This document shows, piece after piece, positions 11,201 to 23,131 of a stretch of DNA of 25,000 nt (position 1 is its first letter; each line of letters begins with the position of its first letter). Made by a program: the position numbers and the translations under genes. This DNA is from Neocallimastix lanati (nom. inval.) (lineage: Eukaryota > Neocallimastigomycota > Neocallimastigomycetes > Neocallimastigales > Neocallimastigaceae): NCBI GenBank assembly GCA_016946835.1, contig JACVTC010000041.1, forward strand, positions 175,001 to 200,000. Direction: 5' to 3'. A model generated the notes under the pieces. That model saw only the letters and a list, made by a program, of their open reading frames with translations, had not been told where the DNA came from and searched no databases.

Positions 11201-12263
11201 TCGAATATTGATTGATATTATTATCCCTTGTTTTTATTTTTTTTATTTTATTTAGTATTTTATTATTTTTACTATTCTTTAATTTATTAAAGCTAAATTT
11301 TATTTTTATTCTATTTTTCTTTTGCCTTTTACTATTTTTATGACGTAAATTTTGGGTATCTATTGTATAATTAGTAAATGAGGTTCCTGTAAAACTAGTA
11401 TTCATCTGAATCTGACTTTCAATACTTTCATTTATTACTTCTTGCTGAGTATGATGGCTACTTGAGTTACCAGCATTACTTTTACGTAGTAGTTTGATAT
11501 ATGATTTTTTCCTTTTCTTCTTTTTATCTTTCAATTTATCATTTGAATTATTTTTCTTTGATTCTTTCGCTATTATTGATTCATAAGTTTTTCTATATTT
11601 TTCACCTGATAAAGCTGCCGCTGCAGATACTGAAGCTGCTTTTGGAGTTAATTTATAATGGAAAAGATCTGATAAAACACTCAAGCTACTACGTTTTTTC
11701 TTCAATGATGTTTTTAGAACTTGATTAGAAATATCTGTTTGATTTATAATTGGAAGTTCAGGTAAAAAGTGAATTGATTTATTATTCGTATGAGAAGGAT
11801 TTGAAAATAATAATGTTTTTGATTGTTTTTTGATTTCTTTATTTGGCAAAGATTTTGACGATGTTAGAGGTTCCAAGTCATTATTAAATAATAAATTAGA
11901 AAAACTATTTGTATTGTTTTTAGATGAATTAATGGTGGAAGTAAAATTATTTACAGATGTTTGTGGTAATAATCTATATTTATATTGTAAATTAAACGGT
12001 AGATTATTACTATTATTATTATTATTATTATTTAATGATGTGTAACTTTGTGATGAACTTGAGATATTTACTATAGAGTTCTCTAAGTTATCACCTAATT
12101 CATTAACACCAACGCTTGTATGTATATTACATGAATCATTCACTGATAACATATTTAGTGGTGAAATATTTGATGAATTTGTTTCATTCTTTGAAGTTAA
12201 TATCAAATTTGACGCTACCGTTGTTGTAGAATTAATAATATTAAAGGAAGTAGATGGGCACAT
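1951..12263 (-). CDS. Giant low-complexity protein (about 3,378 aa), two exons
   Basis: Family not recognised. An open frame from 12338 to 2400 has no ATG at its upstream limit (it follows a TGA and begins with TTG). The first in-frame ATG is at 12263-12261, with G at -3. The ORF ends in TCAAGTGAGTGA; the GTGAGT at 2407-2402 is a strong donor, and an acceptor ATATTAG ends at 2232. Exon 1 (12263-2408) and exon 2 (2231-1951, stop TAG) join in phase as an Ile codon. From the Met, visible parts are: Ala-rich TPKAASVSAAAAL near 205-218; Lys-rich basic stretch about 309-348 (nuclear-signal-like); five 7-residue DQNNIMV-type repeats at 671-706; Asn/Asp-rich stretch about 1235-1312; three 13-residue NGDINDN-type repeats about 2280-2318; acidic DEDEDNEDEE near 2640; PPPPPP then Gln-rich about 2759-2792; KIEENKN heptads about 2975-3003. 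Between them it is Ser/Asn-rich, probably disordered. No signal peptide, membrane segment or catalytic motif was seen. A scaffold or regulatory role is only a guess. Confidence 0.8.
2232..2407 (-). other. Predicted intron before the last exon of the giant gene (176 bp)
   Basis: It has the donor GTGAGT at 2407-2402, a branch-like TACTAAT at 2321-2315 (about 83 nt from the acceptor, rather far) and the acceptor TATTAG ending at 2232. Interior sequence is A/T-rich with AAT/TTA and AT runs. Exon 1 leaves one base of a codon and exon 2 supplies two, so the frame is kept. Without splicing the protein would end at KNSSE and the coding-like stretch at 1951-2231 would be orphaned. Confidence 0.65.
3256..3340. 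repeat. 21-bp tandem repeat inside the giant gene (KIEENKN units)
   Basis: About four 21-bp units encode KIEENKN-like heptapeptides. They continue as a degenerate Lys/Glu/Asn repeat to about 3110 (IEVDKEN, IKENKIV, IEENEN). The charged heptad pattern could form a helix or coiled coil. Confidence 0.85.
5311..5427. repeat. 39-bp tandem repeat, three units, inside the giant gene
   Basis: Three 39-bp units encode 13-residue Asn/Asp-rich units sharing NGDINDN. The middle unit has NYSN where the others have NNNN. The repeat keeps the frame. Confidence 0.85.
10148..10252. repeat. 21-bp tandem repeat, five units, inside the giant gene
   Basis: Five units of 21 bp encode DQNNIMV or DQNNIIV heptapeptides. 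Differences between units are mostly third-base changes plus one Met to Ile. Confidence 0.9.
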
Positions 12264-12480
12264 TTCTGAAAATGAAAAATTAATGGTATTTAGATGTAAA
12301 GGTATTATATTGGATTGATTAATATCAACTTTTTTCAATAAGTTGGTTCAAATAAAAAAAAAAGTTGAATTAAAATTAGAATTGTTATTTTCAATTAATA
12401 TTACTCTAATTATCTTTTGAAAACCACAAATAAAGTTGACTATTATTGAATCCGTTATTATTGATATCCTTATCTTTCTA
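12264..12480 (-). other. 5' flank of the giant gene with a coding-like island
   Basis: 12264-12338 continues the large ORF without an ATG. Between about 12475 and 12405 the sequence is GC-richer than its surroundings and open after a TTTAG that could be an acceptor; one frame gives DKDINNNGFNNSQLYLWFSKDN before a stop, another is open for about 40 codons. It may be 5' untranslated leader or an upstream exon, in which case the start at 12263 is wrong. Confidence 0.35.
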
Positions 12481-14906
12481 AATGTTTTTAATTAATAATA
12501 TAATTTATTATTTATATTTTTTCCTAAAATAATTTTAATTTTATTTAATAAATATAATCATTATTTGTTTTAATAAAAATTTGGATTCATAATTTATTTA
12601 TAAATAGTTTTTATTATTAAAATTTAAAGATGCAATCTAAAATATAAATTTATGTGTTATAAATAAATGATTGTTAATAATATAATTTGTTATTAATTTT
12701 ATAAAAATCTTAAATATTTTGTCAACACTTTACATAATAAAATGAGACTAATAATAATTTGTTAATATTAGATTAAAAGTATTATATTAATTAATAAATT
12801 GATATAAATTATAAATATTGATATAAATAATGCAAAAAAAAAAAAAAAAAATAATAATAATAATAACAATAATAATAATAATTTAAATATTTAAAGATTA
12901 AATGCAAATAAATTAAATTATAGATAATTTTAAATAATAATAAATAATAAATGAATAATTTTAAAAATTTAAATGATTATACATATAAAAAATATGATTT
13001 GATTAATTTTATTAAATTTTTTGTTATTTAATCCTTAAAGTTTATAAAATGCTTTGAAATTATTACTTGAAATGTTTTTTTTTTAAACTTATAATATTAA
13101 TTTTATATAAAAAATTTGGTATATGTTTATTATTATAGAAATATATTGAATTATTTCCAATTTAAAAAAAAAATAAAATAAAAATAATTAATAATTTATT
13201 GAGAGTTAACTTCAATATTAATTGTAATTTATTGTATCATTTTATTTTCTTTTCCACTCTTTTTTTTTTTTCTATTTGATTAGTTATATCTGTTAATTCA
13301 TAAATTCAAAGCTGATTTAATTAATTGATTTTTAAAAACAAATATTTTTACGAAATAGATTTAAATAATTTTTATTAATTTGACTAAAATTGAGAATGAA
13401 AAAATTATTGAATAAAAAAAAATTTAAAAAATTATTGAAAAAAAAAAAAATTTAACATAATAAATTTAGTTTAAAAATTTTAATTAAGTGTCAAGTACCT
13501 AAATTTTTTTTTCCTTTTTTTTTATTATTATATATATATTAATATATTATATATAAAAAATAATATCACCATATATTATTTTAAATGCAATTCTTAGTAT
13601 TATTAATCAGAGAAAGTAATATAATTTATTATAGATATTATGATATATATTGATATATAATTTTATTATAATTATGTATTATAATATAATTAAGTAAGAT
13701 ATATTTTAAATAATATAAACTATATATTTTGAAAAAATTTTAATATATTCATGTCATATATTATAATACAATATATATTAATATATCAGTATAATTAAAT
13801 ACATAATTTTTAAAAACTTTAAATAATATTTTATATAAAAGAAAGATGAAATTCTTGATTTGTATTTGTATTAAGACTTAAATACATTATGGTAATACAT
13901 TAGTAAAATAATATATATTAAAAGAATTTCTATTTAAACTTATTGGATTAGAATTTAAAATAAAAAAAAGTGTATATATAATATATATATAATAATTAAT
14001 TATAATATAAAATGAATACATTTTATCACTATTATATTAAATTTTACACTATAACTAATCGAATATATATGAAATAAATATATCTTAACTAAATCTTTTT
14101 ATTAAAAAAAAAAAAAAATGGTGTATTTTTTCTAATAAAATTTCAAATTTAATTAATTAGGGAAAAACTAGTATAATTAATTAATATATATGAATAATAT
14201 ATTAGTAATATATTATATTAATATTGATTAATAAAAAACCTCTATAATATAATAATTTAAAATTTAATCTATTTTGTTCGTTGTTGATAGAAAGAATTTC
14301 ATATAATTTAAACTTTTATAGAAATACAATTATTCAATAATTAATATTAAATATGCTCACTTTGTATATTAAAATTGAAAACTTTAATAATACCTAATAA
14401 GATGATATATAAATATATATATATAATCTTAATTAATAAAATTATAACAGAAAATCAAATTAATTAGCTACAAAACTACAAAGAAAAAAATTTTTATTAA
14501 TTTTTTATTCTACTTCATCACATTCTATTAATCTCTTTAATAGTGCTTAATCAAAATAATAATCAAATATAATATAAAAGTACCAAAAACAAATATCTTT
14601 TATCAATATTAATCTTTATTGTTATTAATTATTAATCATTAATTTGTTATGACATTCATTCATATAACCTAAAAACTATTACATTATTTATAATCTTTAA
14701 AAAAAAATATTTTAAGAAATAGTATATTTATTATTGATTACTTTAAAAAAATGAAAAGCAAAACATACAAATGACTGATCATATCTAAATTTCTAAAACA
14801 TTTTTTTGTATTATAAAATTTACAATATGCATATAATATACAATATTTATATCTTTATATAATATTATAAATACTTTTTTAAAAAATATTTTATTTCTTA
14901 ATAGTA
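12481..14906. other. Gene-free A/T-rich stretch
   Basis: Nothing coding seen on either strand. It contains an A-run followed by AAT units (about 12834-12882), many AT and TTAA patches, and short A and T runs. Confidence 0.7.
12834..12882. repeat. A-run plus (AAT)n microsatellite
   Basis: About 17 A are followed directly by AAT triplets with one AAC variant. An A run grading into AAT units can be the decayed tail of a retroposed sequence, but nothing recognisable precedes it. Confidence 0.8.
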
Positions 14907-15290
14907 TTTATTAATTATTTATTATTAATTATTAGTTATTAATTATTAGTTATTATTTTATTATTTATTATAATTATTTATTATTTGTTATTTATTATTA
15001 TTTTATTATTTTATTATTTGTTTTTTTATTATTTATTATTTATTATTTGTTATTTGTTATTTATTATTTATTATTTATTATTTATTATTTATTATTTATT
15101 ATTTATTATTTATTATTTATTATTTATTATTTATTATTTATTATTTATTATTTATTATTTATTATTTATTATTTATTATTTATTATTTATTATTTATTAA
15201 TTATTATTTATTATTTATTATTTATTATTTATTATTTATTATTTATTATTTATTATTTGTTATTTATAATTTTTAATTTATAATTTATAA
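14907..15290. repeat. Heptanucleotide satellite array, unit TTATTTA
   Basis: The array starts degenerate (TTAATTA and TTAGTTA variants to about 15025) and becomes nearly perfect TTATTTA units from about 15058 to 15258, roughly 29 units, with one interruption near 15196 and a few A-to-G changes at both ends. Reading frames in it give only a repeated seven-residue Tyr/Leu/Phe/Ile peptide and are not genes. Confidence 0.9.
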
Positions 15291-15299
15291 TTTATTGTT

Positions 15300-15580
15300 T
15301 ATTATAGTCTTTTTTTGTATTAAATACAATTTTTAATTTAAAGTAAAAACATGCTTTTTTTATTTAATTAAAATTAATCATTCAAATATGACTTTTTAAT
15401 AAATTAACATATATCACAGTATAATGGTAATATGTATAATATGAAATTATGTTTAATGTTTAAATATGTAAAAAGAATAGAAGACAATCCAGTGTAATAT
15501 ATTAAAATAATAAATATCTTTAAAAAAAAAATACTTATTTAGTTTATTAATGATTATTGATTGTTGATTATTATTTATTA
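15300..15580. other. Spacer between heptanucleotide arrays
   Basis: A/T-rich sequence with slightly more mixed composition around 15400-15500. No ORF or RNA gene recognised. Confidence 0.5.
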
Positions 15581-15583
15581 ATT

Positions 15584-15726
15584 ATTCATTATTTATTATT
15601 TATTATTTATTATTCATTATTTATTATTTATTATTATTTATTATTTATTATTTATTATTTATTATTTATTATTTATTTATTTATTTATTTTTTATTTTTT
15701 TATTATTTATTATTTATTATTTATTA
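15584..15726. repeat. Second TTATTTA heptanucleotide array, more degenerate
   Basis: It has the same 7-bp unit as the array at 14.9-15.3 kb, with CATT variants and drift into TTTA tetramers near 15673-15690. The two arrays are separated by about 300 bp of ordinary A/T-rich DNA. Confidence 0.85.
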
Positions 15727-16954
15727 AATTGTTTATTTTTATTTTTTTTTTTTTTTCATATATATTCTATTTTCAAATATCTTTTTAATAAATATTTAAA
15801 GTTTATTCCTGGTCTAAAAAAGAGAAATAATAATAATAAATTTATTAATTCTTTAATTAATAGAAAAAATGGATATTTATTATTTGCTAATTATATATGA
15901 TTAAATATAGAGCCTTGTTAAACAAATTATTTAATTAATTGATTAAAAAAAGTTTTCAACTTTTTATTATTGATGAATCCATGAAATTGTATTTTTAGAC
16001 ATAATAATTTTATATATAAATATCTAATAGAAATAAACTATAAAGAAAATAATAATCTTATTCTATCCTCTAAAAACAAAATCAATCTTTATAATATTAG
16101 TAATTAAATTATATATTATATTTTTAAGAATAATTGTATTACAATAAAAAATAATTAAGAAAATACAATAATGGAAAAAAAAATTCCTTTTTAAAAAACG
16201 TACATATAATATAATACTAATTATTAAATTGTGTAAATAAATATTAATTTAAATTAAATTTGATATTTTTATGATTATTATTATTATTTTTAAATTTTAG
16301 CTTTTTCCTTAAAATAATATATCATCAACGTATCTCTAAATCTTGCTACAATTATTGGTTATTTACTACTTAAAAAAAAATAATAATTATTCCTCTTTTT
16401 ATCACTAATCTTTATGATTCAACTAGCACTTAATTAATTATTATTTATTTATTTATTATTTATTTATTTAAGTATAAAAAAAATAATGCTCAAAATAATA
16501 ATAATTTGAATATTAATATTACCAGGATATAATATTATAGTTTATTTATTACTTTTAAATATAAATTTTATTATACTGTTTTGACTAATGTTCATAATAA
16601 TATACTAAAAGTAATATATTTTTAAAAATATATATATATATATAAATTTTAATTATACTAAATATAGATATATAATTATATATAAATTATGTCCATTAAA
16701 TAAATATTTTCAGTATTTATATAAAAATACTTTAAACATAATGTAATATAATAATAAATATCAATGTTTAAAATGTTATAACTTTATCAAAATAAAATAA
16801 TTTATAAGTATATTTAAGAACTAGAAATACATAATAAAATGATAGTAACATATATTCATATATTCTATTCTATTTTTTCGAATGAAAAATAATTCCATAT
16901 ATATTTACCTCGATATTGTATTTTTTATTTACCTTATAAAAACATAGTTTAAAT

Positions 16955-17047
16955 TTATTCATATAATAAACTTTTTTTTTTTAATTTTTAATTTTTTTTT
17001 TTTTTAAATATTTTAATATTTACATAAAAAGTTTATTATATGAATAA
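16955..17047. repeat. Perfect 22-bp inverted repeat with 49-bp T-rich spacer
   Basis: 16955-16976 and 17026-17047 are exact reverse complements, including the core GTTTATTATATGAATAA. The pair could form a hairpin or be the ends of a very small MITE-like element. No clear target duplication flanks it. Confidence 0.6.
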
Positions 17048-18300
17048 TGATAATAAAATACAATTTTTCTTTATCTGTATCAAATTATATATAAAATTTA
17101 TATATATTATAGTTTATATTAATTAATCTCAATAAATAATATCAAATGGTTTAAATTATTATGATAATTTATCAGAATGATTCAATATTCCGAAACATCC
17201 TATAAAATATAAAAAAAAATGTTTATATGTATACCATATTATTTTTATTATAAAAAAATCATATTACTTATTTAGATTTTTTTTTTATTGATTAAAAATT
17301 ACTATTACAAAGAGTTAAAGTTAAATATACAATAAAATAGTATCACAAATAAAGTAAATTTATATATATATTATATATTCGAACAAAAAAAAAATAAAAA
17401 TAAAATACATATATAAATTATATATTTAAATAAACTAATAAAAAAAAAAAGCAATAAAATAATATGAAAATTAAATTACATATTATTATATATTATTGTA
17501 TTATTCATAAATATATTAATATTGAATATAATGTTTGATAAATTATGAAATTATTTACATATTTGTTCATATTAAATATAACTATTTATATTAACAAATT
17601 TTAAATTAAAAGATAACGAATAATAATAATATATAAATGCTCCCTCTTAATTTTTTTTTTGTTTATTTGTTTAAAAAAAATAATTATGATAGTATAAAAA
17701 ATACAAATAATATATTTAGAATTATTTGTGACGGCCAAAGATTATTAATATTCTTTAATTTTTATATATATTTATAATATAAAAATTTATTAAACAATTA
17801 ATTAAAATTATAATTAGTATAATTAAATATTTGCTATGATCTTATTAAATTTATAATTTTAAATAATGTATTATCTCAATTATCATATTAAAAATACAAA
17901 TTTTATATATATAATGGTTTTTAATTTATTAAAATCTTAAAATTATATATATATATATATAATTATTAATAATTATTAAAATTATTCTAAAAAAAAAAAT
18001 TGCATCAATCATAAATAAATCTGAAAAATAAATAGTATACTGAAATAATCACTAAATAAAATTCAATGAAATGTTATGAATAAATGTTAGTCATAATTTA
18101 AATATTTTTTTTTTTAAATATTATTATAAGTCATCCTCACTTCTAATCTATCTATAATTATACATATTTATAACTATTATTTTTTTTTTTTAATTTATAA
18201 TTTTAATACCATTATTATAACTGAAATATTCGTAAAAATATATATTCATTAGTTGAACTATATGTTTTATTGTCATTAATCATTAATAGCTTTAATGTAC

Positions 18301-18318
18301 AATGTATCATGATACATT
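18301..18318. repeat. 18-bp perfect palindrome
   Basis: AATGTATCATGATACATT is its own reverse complement. With nine independent matches in an A/T-biased sequence it could be a dimeric binding site or chance. Confidence 0.5.
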
Positions 18319-19440
18319 ATAATTATTAATCACAATAAAAATTGGTAAAATTTTATAATTATTGTATAACATACCACCAATTAACAATATAAAAAATTCA
18401 AATAAAAATACAACTAATATAATTTATTCCATTATAAAATTATTTAACAGTTTTAATTATTTATAATTATTTTTTAATTAATCTAAATTTATATATATTA
18501 AATAATTAACAAAAAAAAATTATTAATAGTTGTTCTTTTAAATAATTCCAATTTCAACATGCTTATAATATATTAACTAATATTTTTATTTTATTTCTTA
18601 TTTTTATTTTTTTTTTTTTTTTCATTATTATTTTTTTTTGGTTTTGAGTTGTATTTATAAATATATTATCATGTATTAACATTTCTATTCATATTTAATT
18701 AAATTTTAAATTTTACTATAAATTTTATTTTTCTGTTTTTTACTCTAATTAATAATACCAGAATTTAAAGTATTATAAATATTTAAATATTATATAATAA
18801 TGTAATATACAGTAATAAATATATCAAATATATTAATAATAATGATAAAACAAACATGTTTTAAACGTCGAAATGTGACAATGTGCCCTCGATAATAAAT
18901 GAAAATACAAAAAAAAAAATATATATATATATATATGTTACTCTCAAAATTACACGTGATTTCATACATTGGTACTTTTTTTTTTAATATATGACATATG
19001 ACTGTTTTTTTTTTACCAAAATATTTAATTTTATGTAATTAAAGGCTATATTTATTTTATTATATTTTATAATGATTTAATTTTAATATAAATGATTGAT
19101 ATAAATTGGAAATGTTAATGTTTAAATATTTATTTTTTAATTTTTAATTATAGGTAATTAAAATTTTTAATAAAATGGAACGATCTTGTTTTTGTTACGA
19201 ATCCTTTTTTTGAAACGTCTTCTGAAATATAAAAGAATGAAACCTTTTATTTATTTTTAAATTATATATATATATATATATATAATTTTAATATAATTTT
19301 GCAGTCAAATAAAAAAAAAAATAATATATTAGTAATAATAATAATATTAATGTATATTAATAAACATTCTTTTATATGTTTTTTTAAATTTTACAATTTT
19401 ATAAATCAGTAATAATCATATTTTTTTTGTTTGTAAACTG

Positions 19441-19887
19441 GAAATAATGAGAGGAGAGGACAATATGTCCTGCAGTTTCTCCTTTAAATATATCAGACTC
19501 TCATTAGATTATTAGTCATACTGTTTCAGCGTCTACGCAGATCTCTCTCTTGAGAGGCATTCCCTATACGCCACATTTATATGACGGGCTTCTTTTCAGT
19601 GATCTCTTGAAACATCATCGAGGAAGAAACGATTACACTAATCCACTCATAGATCAAGTGCTCTCCGCACTAGCAATTATATAGTCTAGCAACAAAAATA
19701 CATACCATGGTGAGGAAGCATCTACTCTATCTATAGAGAAAAATGCTCAAGGAGGGGGAGGATGAAAATCTCCCCACATAAATTCAGGAGGTAGTCATGG
19801 GGTTGACCTAGAAATCTTATCTTTGATCAAGAATAACAATCACCAGGATAAAACGAGAAAGACATAATAATCATATAAATATAAAAC
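19441..19887. mobile_element. Hairpin-rich dispersed repeat, copy 1 (SINE-like or structured RNA candidate)
   Basis: This is a sharply GC-richer island in the A/T desert, with no sustained open frame. It shares about 300 bp (from about 19583 on) with a decayed copy at 22033-22350. Common blocks include GGCTTCT, CATCATCGAGG, AGATCAAGT, GATGAAAAT, ATAAATTCAG and AATCACCAGGATAAAA. Visible local stems: 19458-19470, CTCTC/GAGAG at 19545-19556, GTGC/GCAC at 19658-19670, CTCTAT/ATAGAG at 19725-19738, GGGGAG/CTCCCC at 19755-19775. The island runs into a 450-bp TTA array, as a retroposon with a simple-repeat tail would. No reverse transcriptase, terminal repeat or clear pol III box pair was found. Orientation (plus, tail to the right) is inferred. 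Confidence 0.5.
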
Positions 19888-21240
<1,353 letters not shown>

Positions 21241-21530
21241 AAGTGAAAGATATGTATAGTTATCATTTTATTTATGTAATTATTAAATATAATCTTAAAA
21301 ATATATTTATATATATAAATTATTTTAATTACTATTACCTATGACTGTTATTCACAAAATTCAAATTAAATTTCATAGATTGTTCATTCATAACGAATTT
21401 TAAGAACAACCTTAATTGTTTAATATATTATTATCACTTATAATTATTACTTTGCTATTTAATGAAATATCTTTTTTTTAATTTTTTTTAATAAACAGTA
21501 TTTAAATATATTTCTCATTTAAGAATAATA
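21241..21530. repeat. Diverged local duplication, unit A
   Basis: It aligns by eye with 21740-22010. Shared order: an A/T-rich lead, a block ending in CTGTT, then CATAA-GAATTTT, CAACC-TAATTGT, and TTTG-TATTTAAT-A-ATATC. Divergence is high and the function is unknown. Confidence 0.45.
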
Positions 21531-21609
21531 AATAATATATATACATATATTATTCAATAATAATTTCATAAATGTTTCTTTTTTTTTTTTATTATCAAAA
21601 AATCAAAAG

Positions 21610-21634
21610 TTTTTTTTTTTTTTTTTTTTTTTTT
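21610..21634. repeat. T25 homopolymer
   Basis: Run of 25 T between the two diverged duplication units. Confidence 0.9.
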
Positions 21635-21739
21635 AAATAATTATCTTTATTAATACATTATAAATACATTACATTGAATATATTATATTGAATATATTAT
21701 AGAGTATATACATAAAATTATGCAAAATATGAAATTAAA

Positions 21740-22010
21740 AATATGCATGTTATTCTATTTTATCTCTTCATTTATTTGTATGACTATTGTATGATTATTA
21801 AATTAAATATATATATTAAAAAAATATTTATATATATTTATTTCAAATACAGTTATCGCTGTTCAAAGACCAAATAAAATCTCATAAATTCATAATGAAT
21901 TTTTGATAGCAACCATAATTGTAATAATAAATTATAATTTTTATTTTGTTATTTAATAAGATATCATTTTTTCAATGAAATATATATTTATTTATTTTAT
22001 ATAATTATTA
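21740..22010. repeat. Diverged local duplication, unit B
   Basis: This is the partner of 21241-21530, about 495 bp downstream, with the same order of short matching blocks. It ends at the T-run that precedes the second copy of the hairpin-rich repeat. Confidence 0.45.
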
Positions 22011-22032
22011 AAGCAAATATTTTTTTTTTTTT

Positions 22033-22351
22033 GATTGACTGGCTTCTCTTCAATAATCCCTTGAACCATCATCGAGGTTCGAACAACTATACTAATCCTC
22101 TCACAGATCAAGTACTTTCTTTCTATGCTAACAATTATATAATCTAGAAACAGGAATTCTTATCATGACAAGGGAATATCAACTTCATTTATAAAAAAAA
22201 AAAAAAAAACTTTGAAAGATGAAAATTGCCCCATATAAATTCAGATGGTAATTTTAGGGAAAATTCAGAAACTTCATATGTGTTAGCCCCGATTATTAAT
22301 CACCAGGATAAAAACTGGAAAGATTAAGGCAAATATAAATATAAATATAGA

Positions 22352-22400
<49 letters not shown>
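22033..22400. mobile_element. Dispersed repeat, copy 2, decayed and 5'-shortened, with A47 tail
   Basis: 22033-22350 aligns with 19583-19887 of copy 1, so the first about 140 bp of copy 1 is missing. It is interrupted by an A17 run near 22193-22209 and ends in 47 A (22354-22400). A shortened left end plus an A tail suggests insertion by target-primed reverse transcription, as for LINE-mobilised SINEs. GGTTCGAAC at 22077-22085 looks like a pol III B box, but copy 1 lacks it and no good A box precedes it. Stems seen in copy 1 are mostly lost. A T12 run flanks the left end. No target-site duplication was identified. Confidence 0.5.
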
Positions 22401-22405
<5 letters not shown>

Positions 22406-23090
22406 ATTTATTATTAATAAACTTTTCAAAGTATTACAAATATTTGGTTAAATTGAATATAATAAAAAGGTTAATATATATTATTATTATATATATATTT
22501 ATTAATATTATTATTTATTTATTTATTTTTTATATATTATTTTATTTAAAAAATAAAATGATTCGGAATTTATTAAAAAAATATATTATTTAATTTATGT
22601 TTTTAATTAATGTTATTAATTTAAAATACTAAAATATTAATAGTCCAAAATAATTGAAATAATAATATAAATTAATTCTAAATTTATTTTTTGTTCATTT
22701 ATTTATTTATTATTTATTTATTTATTTATTTATGTAGTTTTAAATATTAATATTAAATTATGTTTAAAATTTCATTTCCTAATTAACAATTTCATAAATT
22801 AAAAATACTAAAATAGATTAAAAAAAAAAAAAAAAAAGAAAAATGTGATTTAAAACTATTAATTACAGAAAAAACCAAAAATCACATAATTAACCTCCTA
22901 TTCTTAAATATCATATGAAATATGAAATGATTATATAATGGCTTATTAATATTTATTATTTTTTATAAATATTTTTATATATATTAGTTTTAATTATTAT
23001 TATTAATAATTAAATAGCATAGTATTTTATATTTTTATTTACTTATAAGTTTGTAAAAAATTAAAGTTTTCATATTTATATCAAATTTCT

Positions 23091-23092
<2 letters not shown>

Positions 23093-23129
<37 letters not shown>
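23093..23129. repeat. T37 homopolymer
   Basis: Uninterrupted T run. Confidence 0.95.

Positions 23130-23131
<2 letters not shown>

Larger units (their letters stand above)
15727..19440. other. Gene-free A/T-rich stretch
   Basis: No credible ORF. It contains short TTTA runs (about 16439-16470), a 22-bp inverted repeat (16955-17047), an 18-bp palindrome (18301-18318) and many AT runs. Small GC-richer spots at 17730, 18860-18900, 18945-18975 and 19175-19245 did not resolve into genes or tRNAs. Confidence 0.65.

Noticed and set aside
14985-15283. Two plus-strand open frames with a Tyr/Leu/Phe/Ile heptapeptide repeat
   Set aside because: Translations of the 7-bp satellite; stops are absent only because the unit lacks them in those frames.
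22060-22095. tRNA gene or tRNA-derived SINE head, based on GGTTCGAAC
   Set aside because: The flanking bases do not pair as a T-arm, no acceptor stem or good A box is present, and copy 1 lacks the motif.
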